A stretch of 41,834 nucleotides of DNA from JANXSS01 sp040385645 (GTDB lineage: Bacteria; Pseudomonadota; Gammaproteobacteria; Burkholderiales; Burkholderiaceae_D), in contig JAZKGZ010000019.1 in assembly GCA_040385645.1 (NCBI GenBank), positions 1 to 41,834 of the forward strand. Direction: 5' to 3'. The stretch's first letter is position 1. Each line of letters starts with the position of its first letter. The translations under genes and the position numbers were made by a program. Positions 1 through 6,766 of the stretch are shown here, piece by piece. The notes beneath the pieces are model-generated. The model saw only the letters and a list, made by a program, of their open reading frames with translations. It made no database searches and was not told where the DNA came from.

Positions 1-177
1 CCAACCGGCCATGATGATTGTCGTTTACCCGGTCATGCTGCTTGACGCTATCCAGCGAAACGCTTGGCGACCTGCTCGGGCTGATTCTTCATCAGGTGAA
101 TGCACATATTAAACACATGGATGTACATAAGGCCGATCGAGTTGCTCTTCAATTTAGTGCCGATTATTAAAGCGGAG

Positions 178-1269
178 TCACTCTTTCAGTAATGCCCTTG
201 CTTCGGCGTCGAGCAAAGCGCGTTTCCGCTCTACACCCCAGCGGTAGCCGGAAAGACCGCCGTCGTTGCGCACGACCCGATGGCATGGGATGGCAACCGC
301 CAGGGCGTTTGCTCCGCATGCTTGAGCAACAGCCCGCGCGGCTTTTGGAGCGCCGATGCGGTTGGCAAGTTCGGTATAGCTGACGGTATGTCCTGCTGGA
401 ATTTCTTTCAACACCTGCCAGACACGTTGCTGGAACGCCGTGCCGCGTATGTCCAGCGGCAAGTCCAACCCGATGCCAGGTGCCTCGACAAATCCGACTA
501 CCTTGGCGACAAGTTGTTCGAATCCGGTATCGGCGCCAATGAGCCGGGCACGCGGAAACCGGTCTTGCAGATCACGAGCCAGCATATCCGGGTCGTCGCC
601 CATCAGAATGGCGCATACCCCACGATCGCTTTGGGCAACGAGAATGGATCCGAGCGAGCATTCACCGACGGCAAATTGAATCTCCATGTTGGTGCCGCCA
701 GAACGATACGTTGTAGGCGTCATCCCCAGTACGCTATGTGCGGTTTCGTAGAAACGGCTGCTGGCGTTATAGCCGGCATTGAAAATGGCTTCGGTCACGG
801 TGCCACCAGCCTCGAGTTGGCTGCGAATCCGCTTGTCGCGGTGCGCCATGGCGTACCGACGTGGCGTTATCCCGGTGATTTGTTTGAACACCCGATGAAA
901 GTGATAAGCGCTTAGCCCAACGCGTGTAGCGAGGTCTTGCAGATTCGGAACGGTTTCCGATTTTTCAATCATTTGACAAGCTTCGGTGACCCGGGCCGCG
1001 TACGCCTCGACCCGGGACGGTGCGTTCGGTTTGCACCGCTTGCAAGGACGAAAGCCGGCATGCTCGGCATCCTCGCATGTCTCATGAAACCGAACGTTTT
1101 CTGGCCGAGCCGGCCGGGCCGCACAGGACGGTCGGCAATACACGCCAGTACTCTTTACCGAGTAGTAAAACGCGCCATCTGCTTTCGGATCTTTAGCGAG
1201 TACCAATGCCCAACGCGGATTGGCAAGCGTTATCGCCGCCAACTGTGCTTTTGTTTCCATTGCATTCAT
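178..1269 (-). CDS. ada: Bifunctional DNA-methylation repair protein and regulator Ada
   Basis: Ada removes methyl groups from phosphotriesters and from O6-methylguanine in DNA and, once self-methylated, activates the adaptive response. From the start at 1269 the protein has 363 residues, close to the 354 of E. coli Ada. The N-terminal zinc domain has Cys45, Cys49, Cys76 and Cys79 in the C-x3-C...C-x2-C pattern, with Cys45 as the expected phosphotriester methyl acceptor. An AraC-type HTH domain follows at about residues 95-195. The C-terminal methyltransferase carries PCHRV with the acceptor Cys329. The ATG at 1269 was chosen because GGAG lies six bases upstream; a TTG at 1281 in the same frame has no such site. 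All key residues are present, so it should be functional. It stands alone at the edge of the accessory region and is probably autoregulated. Confidence 0.96.
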   Translation of the reverse strand: MNAMETKAQLAAITLANPRWALVLAKDPKADGAFYYSVKSTGVYCRPSCAARPARPENVRFHETCEDAEHAGFRPCKRCKPNAPSRVEAYAARVTEACQMIEKSETVPNLQDLATRVGLSAYHFHRVFKQITGITPRRYAMAHRDKRIRSQLEAGGTVTEAIFNAGYNASSRFYETAHSVLGMTPTTYRSGGTNMEIQFAVGECSLGSILVAQSDRGVCAILMGDDPDMLARDLQDRFPRARLIGADTGFEQLVAKVVGFVEAPGIGLDLPLDIRGTAFQQRVWQVLKEIPAGHTVSYTELANRIGAPKAARAVAQACGANALAVAIPCHRVVRNDGGLSGYRWGVERKRALLDAEARALLKE

Positions 1270-1371
1270 CAAAATCTCCAACCGGGTTACATGTGGTGAA
1301 AAGCAATATAACTGCCCTTTTCTGAAGGCACACTCCGCTGCTTGCTTTCAAATTTGGCTGGGGTTGGCGCA

Positions 1372-1539
1372 CTAAAAGGTAGGGAAATTTGTCGCTTGCC
1401 ACTTAGAAACTAAAGTTTTTGTCGCTTTCCCACTAAGAAAATGGATTTGCTTTAGTAGCCCCCTTTTTTTCCATCGCTGGAAATTGAAATCAAATGGCTT
1501 AAGCCAATGCTGCTTTAAAGCAAACCCGTTCGATGCCAT
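1372..1539 (-). CDS. Possible 55-residue basic small protein
   Basis: An ATG at 1539 is preceded by GGAGG with a seven-base spacer, an unusually good ribosome site in this AT-rich gap. The frame runs 55 codons to TAG at 1372. The product is basic and aromatic, with many Lys, Trp and Phe, no membrane segment and no recognised domain. It lies divergent to fic and shares the control region at 1541-1777 with it. The last third of the frame crosses an imperfect 30-bp direct repeat, which argues that part of it may not be conserved coding sequence. It could be a real small gene, a decayed antitoxin-like gene or chance. Confidence 0.3.
   Translation of the reverse strand: MASNGFALKQHWLKPFDFNFQRWKKRGLLKQIHFLSGKATKTLVSKWQATNFPTF
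1388..1440. repeat. Imperfect 30-bp tandem direct repeat
   Basis: Two copies of a TTTGTCGCTT(t)CCCACT(a/t)AGAAA-like unit start near 1388 and 1418, with a 30-bp period. Paired subterminal copies of such a motif are typical of insertion-sequence ends with multiple terminal repeats, for example IS21-type. No transposase is present in the window, so at most this is a solo remnant end. Confidence 0.5.
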
Positions 1540-1540
1540 G

Positions 1541-1777
1541 TTTTGGCCTCCGTATTTGTGTTACTTCGAATTTACTGTTTAAAAAGTTATACATTTCAAA
1601 AGCACAATGCAACGTCAAATTATGTCTTTAGAAAAAATTTTAGTCGTTTTAAGCCGTTGATATAAAAAGATTATATGTAGAATTCTATCCAAATAACAAA
1701 GTAGACAAAAACCTTAAAACAAAGTATATTTTATTGGCAAAACAAAGTGAATAAAAACCAAAAAACATAGTGGATTT
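1541..1777 (+). repeat. Duplicated control region, copy A (upstream of fic)
   Basis: This AT-rich segment matches 6087-6281 as a diverged direct repeat. The best-matched part runs from 1571 to 1777. Shared blocks include ACATTTCAAA, GCACAAT, TTAAGC, TTGAT, ATATGTA and a perfect run ending in CCAAATAACAAAGT at 1689-1702. Copy A has about 46 extra bases, equal to two additional 23-bp iterons. The match stops about 6-12 bases before the fic start codon. Confidence 0.75.
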
Positions 1778-1786
1778 AAAATTGTG
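1695..1786 (+). promoter_or_regulatory. Four-copy iteron array with exact 23-bp phasing before fic
   Basis: AACAAAGTR occurs at 1695, 1718 and 1741, and AACATAGTG at 1764. Each copy starts exactly 23 bp after the last, and the final unit runs into the GTG start of fic at 1784. Exact phasing over about two helical turns suggests cooperative binding of one regulator along one DNA face. The array would cover the ribosome site and the transcript start, so repression is the likely outcome. The natural candidate binder is the N-terminal winged-helix-like domain of the Fic protein itself; this is inference. Confidence 0.7.
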
Positions 1787-3349
1787 AGCGCCTTACCCGA
1801 GCCAAATCCTAATGCCGCGAAGATGGCAGCCGCCTTGCGTGCGCTACACAAACTGCAGGATAAATACCACGGAGTAGTTGAATCCAAAGATCTAAACGAT
1901 GCACAAAGGGACTTGCTGGTCAGCACTGGCTTTCTCAAACCGGTGCTCAAAGGTTGGTTCATCTGTGGCAATCCTAAGGACCTACATGGTGATACCACGG
2001 CGTGGTACGCCAGTTACTGGTCATTTCTATCGGGCTACCTGACGAAGCGCTTTGGAAAACGATATTGTTTGAATCCTGAAGCGTCGGTGATGCTGCATTC
2101 CGGCAACACGACCGTACCTAGCCAAGTCGCTGTAGTGACTAAGCAGGGCGGAACACAGGTTGTGAAGCTGCCTTTTGGCACCTCGGTTCTTATTTATCCA
2201 GATGAAAAGCGGGTATTGAAGAGCCGTACGGATATTCGCGGTTTGCAGGCATGGCCCGTGGCAGAAGCGCTGTGTTTAGTTGGTCCGCATTTTTTCGTGA
2301 ATTACCCGCGAGAAGCTGAAATTGCGCTTGCAATGGTTCGAGACCCGTCTGAGCTTCTTACCACGCTGCTGGCCGGCGAGGGAATGCCAACATCGGCTTC
2401 ACGTTTAGCCGGCGCTTTGAATTTCGTGGGCCGTACGCAGGACGCTGCGGTTATCGTGAACACAATGAAAGCGGCCAACGTGTACATTCAGGCGAAGAAC
2501 CCATTCGAGCTTGAGCATCCAAGCTTGGCACCATCGCGCGAACGCTCACCATATGTTCTTCGTCTGCGTTCGATGTGGAGCTCCTGGCGACAAGTAGTCA
2601 TCGACAATTTTCCGGCAGCGCCCGGGCCCGCGCAAGATATCAATACGTACGTACACCAAGTCGAAGAACGCTACCGCTCTGATGCCTATAACTCTCTGTC
2701 AATCGAGGGATACCAAGTCACTGAGGCGCTTATCGAGCGGGTAGCTGAGAGAGGCTGGGACCCGGAAAACAATGATGAAGACGAAACCAGCCGCGACGCT
2801 ATGGCCGCGCGCGGCTACTTTCAAGCGTTCGGCTCCGTTAAGGCGACTATCCGTCGCATCTTAGCTGGGGATAATCCAGGCGATGTATTAAAAATGGACC
2901 ACCGTGAGTGGTATGCCGAATTGTTTGGCCCTGCCGTGGTGGCTGGAATTTTAAAGCGGCACCAGCTGGCAGGCTACCGCACCGGGCCCATCTTCATTAA
3001 AAACTCGATGCATACGCCGTTGCCTCGGGACGCGTTATTGGACAGCATGGAGGAATTGTTTCGGCTAATTTCCGAGGAACCAGAAGCCTCTGTCCGGGCC
3101 GTTCTCGGACATCACCTTTTTGTGTTCATCCACCCTTACTTTGACGGAAATGGTCGGATCGGACGGTTCATCATAAACGCATTATTGGCGTCCGGTGGAT
3201 ATCCGTGGACGGTGGTTCGAGTCACCCGTCGGCAGCAATATATGGAGGCTCTCGAAGCAGCGAGCGTAGGGGGCGACATTCTGCCGCTTACACGTTTTCT
3301 GGCGGAAGAGCTGCAGGCAGAACCGGGGAAGCGTGGCACGGAGCACTGA
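1784..3349 (+). CDS. Fic-domain protein with N-terminal AbiEi/winged-helix-like region
   Basis: Fic enzymes usually transfer AMP from ATP to a Ser, Thr or Tyr of a target protein. The 521-residue product has the full Fic motif HPYFDGNGR starting at catalytic His450. It also carries an inhibitory-helix motif SLSIEG (S304-E308-G309), fitting the S/T-x3-E-G pattern placed before the Fic core in class II, self-inhibited Fic proteins. Residues 1 to about 230 resemble the winged-helix antitoxin-like domain of AbiEi-type proteins, with GWF, a Tyr/Trp-rich segment and a LH-G-T-P-Q-like stretch; this comparison is from memory. The start is GTG at 1784, just after the 23-bp iteron array. The protein could therefore combine a DNA-binding autorepressor with an AMP transferase, as a stress or defence switch. 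rlaP follows after 90 bases. Confidence 0.9.
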   Translation: MSALPEPNPNAAKMAAALRALHKLQDKYHGVVESKDLNDAQRDLLVSTGFLKPVLKGWFICGNPKDLHGDTTAWYASYWSFLSGYLTKRFGKRYCLNPEASVMLHSGNTTVPSQVAVVTKQGGTQVVKLPFGTSVLIYPDEKRVLKSRTDIRGLQAWPVAEALCLVGPHFFVNYPREAEIALAMVRDPSELLTTLLAGEGMPTSASRLAGALNFVGRTQDAAVIVNTMKAANVYIQAKNPFELEHPSLAPSRERSPYVLRLRSMWSSWRQVVIDNFPAAPGPAQDINTYVHQVEERYRSDAYNSLSIEGYQVTEALIERVAERGWDPENNDEDETSRDAMAARGYFQAFGSVKATIRRILAGDNPGDVLKMDHREWYAELFGPAVVAGILKRHQLAGYRTGPIFIKNSMHTPLPRDALLDSMEELFRLISEEPEASVRAVLGHHLFVFIHPYFDGNGRIGRFIINALLASGGYPWTVVRVTRRQQYMEALEAASVGGDILPLTRFLAEELQAEPGKRGTEH

Positions 3350-3439
3350 CTGTTAAGAGCCCTACCGCCCTGTTATTCGCATTCTTAGTACATGCAGGAC
3401 TTGCCACCTGCACCAGGCATAAAAATTTGAAAGCAACGA

Positions 3440-4228
3440 ATGATTCCCGTTGATGTTCGCCAAGACATCCTGAACCGGCTCGCTGCGGTGAGCAAGAATG
3501 AAAATGTCCGCATCCTGCTTGCAATCGAGTCGGGCAGTCGAGCGTGGGGATTCGCCTCGCCGGATAGCGACTACGACGTGCGCTTTATTTACGCGCGTGA
3601 GCCCGATTGGTACATGTCCGTCGACGTGGAAGACAAGCGCGACGTGATTGAGTATCCGATCACCGACGACATCGATTTGAACGGCTGGGATATCCGCAAA
3701 GCATTGCGACTGTTCCTGCGTTCGAATCCAACGTTTGCTGAATGGATTCAGTCACCGATTCAGTACATGGTGTCAGGGAATTTTGTGCACGCAGCGCGCG
3801 AACTTCTGCCATCGGTCTATTCCTGTGAGCGTGGCATCTACCACTACCGCAGCATGGCCAAGACGAACTACCGCAACTATCTGCGCGCCGACAGAGTGCC
3901 GTTGAAAAAGTATTTCTACGTTCTACGCCCGTTACTTGCAGTCCGGTGGATTGAGACTTATCGGACAGCTCCACCGATCGAGTTCCAGCGTTTGTTGTCG
4001 CTTCTTGCAGGACAAGATGCACTTCTGGCAGACATTCACAGTCTTCTTGAAAAGAAGAAACAAAGCATCGAGCGCGAGCTGGCGCTACCTGTTCGAAGCC
4101 TAAATGCTTTTATCGAAAACGAACTCGCACGACTTGAAACATTGGCTGTAGACAAAACGCATAGCGAGACGGCGATTGGAAAAGTCAATGCGCTTTTCCG
4201 AAAGATATTGGCTGAAAAGAGTTCGTGA
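3440..4228 (+). CDS. RlaP-type (YcgL/PF10127) nucleotidyltransferase
   Basis: This 262-residue protein belongs to the Pol-beta-like nucleotidyltransferase superfamily. The signature GSRAWGFASPDSDYD at residues 32-46 gives the GS motif (Gly32-Ser33) and the metal-binding acidic pair Asp44/Asp46. That layout, with a mostly helical C-terminal half, fits the RlaP family, named from association with RNA repair ligases. No RNA ligase lies nearby. Instead its stop codon abuts the hipBA control region, and fic lies 90 bases upstream in the same direction. In this setting it may act as an antitoxin-like or toxin-modifying nucleotidyltransferase, by analogy with MenA/MNT-HEPN systems, but nothing in the sequence proves that. 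The reaction and substrate are unknown. Confidence 0.85.
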   Translation: MIPVDVRQDILNRLAAVSKNENVRILLAIESGSRAWGFASPDSDYDVRFIYAREPDWYMSVDVEDKRDVIEYPITDDIDLNGWDIRKALRLFLRSNPTFAEWIQSPIQYMVSGNFVHAARELLPSVYSCERGIYHYRSMAKTNYRNYLRADRVPLKKYFYVLRPLLAVRWIETYRTAPPIEFQRLLSLLAGQDALLADIHSLLEKKKQSIERELALPVRSLNAFIENELARLETLAVDKTHSETAIGKVNALFRKILAEKSS

Positions 4229-4290
4229 ATTTGATGAAATTTTTGCAGCTTGCAGCTTGTAGCGTGGTAAGTCATTCCCTAAGGTATCAT

Positions 4291-4350
4291 AATGTGCAAA
4301 ATTCTGCGCATTTGTCCGCATTAATGAAAAATGTGCGATATTCTGCACTT
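4291..4350. promoter_or_regulatory. Two palindromic operator-like sites upstream of hipB
   Basis: AATGTGCA...TGCGCATT at 4291-4312 is a near-perfect inverted repeat. A second site starting AATGTGCG and ending TCTGCACTT at 4330-4350 matches it with the same internal spacing. The two start 39 bp apart, and the second ends directly at the hipB ATG. HipB proteins bind palindromes in their own promoter, so these are likely HipB operators giving autorepression. Confidence 0.65.
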
Positions 4351-4605
4351 ATGGAATTCGATAGTTTAGTCAAAACCGTCATCAACGCGCGCCGATCAGC
4401 GGGGCTGACTCAAGCCGAGCTCGCGGATCGTGCCCGCCTAAGCCGCCGCACCATCATCGATTTCGAATCCGGCAAATCCGACCTCGGAATTCGCAGGTTG
4501 ATGCGTATCCTGCTCGCGTTGAACCTCGCCCTATCTATAGGCCCTGCCAGCGAGCGGCCGATCGAATCAGAGCTCCGTGATATTTTCAAGGATGACGATG
4601 AATAA
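4351..4605 (+). CDS. hipB: HipB-type antitoxin, XRE-family DNA-binding protein
   Basis: HipB neutralises the HipA kinase and represses the operon. From ATG 4351 the product has 84 residues, similar to the 88 of E. coli HipB. Residues 18-45 form an XRE helix-turn-helix (GLTQAELADRARLSRRTIIDFE). A longer frame opens at GTG 4225, overlapping the rlaP stop, but its extra 42 residues would be encoded by the operator palindromes, so the short start is preferred. No clear Shine-Dalgarno precedes 4351, so the transcript may be leaderless or coupled to rlaP translation. The acidic C-terminus ends in the overlap with hipA. This is a typical toxin-antitoxin arrangement. Confidence 0.88.
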   Translation: MEFDSLVKTVINARRSAGLTQAELADRARLSRRTIIDFESGKSDLGIRRLMRILLALNLALSIGPASERPIESELRDIFKDDDE

Positions 4606-5776
4606 ATTTACGCGGCTCCATGCGCATACCACGCAAGGTTATGCAGGCGAGCTGCGCCGCGAGTCGCAACATATCTTTAATTATCGAACAGACGATGCTT
4701 CATGCGAGCTCAGCCTCACGATGCCGCTCACGGCAAAAAGCTATGCAGCGAATATCTTGCCTGGCGTGTTGCGCCAGAATCTGCCGGAAGGCTATTTAAA
4801 AGGTTGGATGCAGTCGCATTTCGGCAAGACGGTGAAGCTGGATGACTTCAATATGCTGGCGCTGACCGGCGCGCATACGATTGGACGAGTCAGTCTTTCA
4901 CAACAAAAAGAGCAAGACGATGCAATACCAGCAGGTGAAAACCTGGCCGAGCTTTTGGCATGGAAGGGCACTGAAGCACTGTTCGAGCATCTTGTGGAAA
5001 AGTACGCGGCAATGTCCGGCATTTCAGGTGTGCAGCCGAAAGTGTTGATGCTTGAAAAACGCAACCGTGAAAGTGAAGTCGTCGAAAAATCCACATTGAA
5101 AGACCGGAACCTCATCGTCAAGGCAGGTGGCTACGATTACGTCGGGTTGGCGGAAAACGAATTTCATTGCATGAGCATCGGCAAGCAGGCCGGGTTGATC
5201 GTTCCCGACTTCTGGCTATCAGACGACAAGGGTCTTTTCGTGATTACACGTTTTGATCGAGGCATGCAAAACGAGTACTTAGGTTTTGAAGATATGACTG
5301 CATTGACTGGCCGGCAAAATGACGAGAAGTACACCGGCAGTTATGAAATGATTGCGGCCGTCATCGAAAAATTCGTCTCTCCACAGTTTGTCGCGTCCTC
5401 ACTTGAAGAACTTTTCAAATCGGTTGTGCTGTCGGTCGTGGTGCGGAATGGCGACGCGCATTTGAAAAATTTCGGCCTTGTGTATACGAATCCTCGCAGC
5501 AACGACACCCGCCTTTCGCCGCTGTTCGACATCGTCAATACCACTGGCTATCTGCCGAAAGATACGCTGGCGGTGAATCTAGCGAAGACGAAGTCATGGC
5601 CCTATCGAAAAGATCTAATTGAATTCGGAAAGAATGTCTGTCGCGTCGACAAGGCCAGCGAGGTCATCGATAGGATTGTCGACGCTGCTGCAAGCTACAG
5701 CCCGACTATTGAGTGTGGCGACATCTGGGTCAAGGTGAAAGCCGAGATAGATCGCAGTTGTTCAAGTTTGAAATGA
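4598..5776 (+). CDS. hipA: HipA-type serine/threonine kinase toxin
   Basis: HipA family kinases phosphorylate targets such as glutamyl-tRNA synthetase, stopping translation and causing dormancy. The 392-residue product has the catalytic loop NGDAHLKNF with Asp286, His288 and Asn291, a metal-binding SPLFDIV segment with Asp311, and the conserved SGVQPKV stretch in the nucleotide-binding region. The N-terminal HipA subdomain precedes these. The ATG at 4598 was chosen because AAGGA lies about five bases upstream; it overlaps the end of hipB by 8 bases, implying coupled translation. A GTG at 4577 in the same frame is possible. All catalytic residues are present. Together with hipB, and probably rlaP, it forms one transcriptional unit. 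Unlike hipA at 6767-8134, it is much shorter and only distantly related. Confidence 0.92.
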   Translation: MNKFTRLHAHTTQGYAGELRRESQHIFNYRTDDASCELSLTMPLTAKSYAANILPGVLRQNLPEGYLKGWMQSHFGKTVKLDDFNMLALTGAHTIGRVSLSQQKEQDDAIPAGENLAELLAWKGTEALFEHLVEKYAAMSGISGVQPKVLMLEKRNRESEVVEKSTLKDRNLIVKAGGYDYVGLAENEFHCMSIGKQAGLIVPDFWLSDDKGLFVITRFDRGMQNEYLGFEDMTALTGRQNDEKYTGSYEMIAAVIEKFVSPQFVASSLEELFKSVVLSVVVRNGDAHLKNFGLVYTNPRSNDTRLSPLFDIVNTTGYLPKDTLAVNLAKTKSWPYRKDLIEFGKNVCRVDKASEVIDRIVDAAASYSPTIECGDIWVKVKAEIDRSCSSLK

Positions 5777-5854
5777 ATGGGTGAAGTGAACCGCCCCGAT
5801 TTCCATGGAGGGCGATTGACTGCACCACCGTGAGGTTAGAAAAACTGCCGACTA

Positions 5855-6100
5855 CTATGTCTGCGCGATCCCATCGATATTCAGCAATTTAAACTGCACC
5901 GGCGGTTCTTCAAAAGCATTCGTCCCCCGCACAGCAGCGGTAATCGGCATGTATTCGATGAAGACCTTGTCGCCTTCGGCTCTGGTTGCGGCGGGCAGGC
6001 CATGCCGTTCAAGGTCTGCTGAAGTTGTGGAACGACCTCGGTCGTCACCCAATCAGCTAGACGGATGCGGATTGCCTTGCTCCATTTTTTCTCTTGGCAT
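5855..6100 (-). pseudogene. Decayed gene remnant, frameshifted, divergent to duplicated control region
   Basis: On the minus strand, protein-like sequence moves between frames. One frame near 6080-5960 reads like a helical segment (AIRIRLADWVTTEVVPQLQQ). Another near 5960-5855 continues with FIEYMPITAAVRG and ends GIAQT before TAG. No single frame joins them to a start codon. I do not recognise the family. It occupies the position relative to copy B of the control region that the 55-residue frame occupies at copy A. The reading is uncertain and it could be chance coding bias. Confidence 0.35.
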
Positions 6101-6281
6101 CCATCATTATTGCTATTTAAAATTTTCTGTTAAAAAATTCTACATTTCAAACGCACAATACAGCGTTTTGTCCCGTCTTTTGCGAAAATTTAAAATGTCT
6201 TAAGCAATTGATTTAAAACACGAATATGTAAAAATTAATCCAAATAACAAAGTGAATTAAAACTGGAAAACATAGAAAATT
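6087..6281 (+). repeat. Duplicated control region, copy B, with two 23-bp iterons and no gene behind it
   Basis: This is the diverged partner of 1541-1777. AACAAAGTG starts at 6246 and AACATAGAA at 6269, again exactly 23 bp apart. Two of the four iterons of copy A are missing. Downstream similarity ends at the same point, just before where a start codon would be, and no fic-like sequence follows. The rest of the 5777-6335 gap holds only the gene remnant above and a possible insertion-sequence end near 5787. Confidence 0.75.
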
Positions 6282-6335
6282 TGCAGCAGTAATAAATCTC
6301 GTCCAAGCTAAATTTTAGCGCCATAAAATCAGTTG

Positions 6336-6746
6336 TCATCGGCAATATCTGAGCACTTCATCGTCAGTTTTTACTTCGACACCTCCGCAAAAATAGTAGG
6401 GAGTGACGCATTCAAGATATTGTCGCCCCAGTTGTTCAGTCAACACCTTGGTGCTGACGAAATCCGGCGTTTTCGCGATCATGTTTGATTTGCAGGCTGT
6501 GCTGCGTTGGTTCACCAGTTCCCTACATTTTTTCGGCGTTTCGTTATGGTTTTTGCTCGCGGCATTGCACCGGCTTATTGCAACGTCCGACCAGAGCATA
6601 TAAAACTCATGTTTTGGTACGGGATTTTGTTCGACAGCCTGAAGGCTATAATTATTTGCATTTGTGATTTGCGATGCATCAAAGTACTGCGCGTACATCA
6701 CGTAAGCTGCCGCAGTAAGCAATAAAACTGCGCAAAATTTAATCAT
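6336..6746 (-). CDS. Small secreted or membrane-anchored protein, unknown function
   Basis: The 136-residue product begins with a short positive N-terminus and a hydrophobic stretch (residues 4-19), so it is probably exported or anchored in the inner membrane. The rest is polar with five further cysteines, including the pairs in CVTPYYFC and the C-terminal YCR, suggesting disulfides in the periplasm. I recognise no domain. It starts 20 bases after the hipA stop at 6767 on the same strand, so it is probably the third gene of that hipBA transcript. It could be an accessory to the toxin module or simply a passenger. Confidence 0.6.
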   Translation of the reverse strand: MIKFCAVLLLTAAAYVMYAQYFDASQITNANNYSLQAVEQNPVPKHEFYMLWSDVAISRCNAASKNHNETPKKCRELVNQRSTACKSNMIAKTPDFVSTKVLTEQLGRQYLECVTPYYFCGGVEVKTDDEVLRYCR

Positions 6747-6766
6747 AATTCAATAACGTTTCTCTT

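Noticed and set aside
1..177. Possible C-terminal coding fragment at the left edge
   Set aside because: Two plus-strand frames are open over part of it, but neither resembles a known protein and the upstream part is missing.
280..915. 211-codon open frame opposite ada
   Set aside because: It lies wholly antisense to a well-supported ada and has no domain features.
4225..4350. N-terminal extension of hipB from GTG 4225
   Set aside because: The extra codons are made of the operator palindromes, and the 84-residue form matches the usual HipB length.
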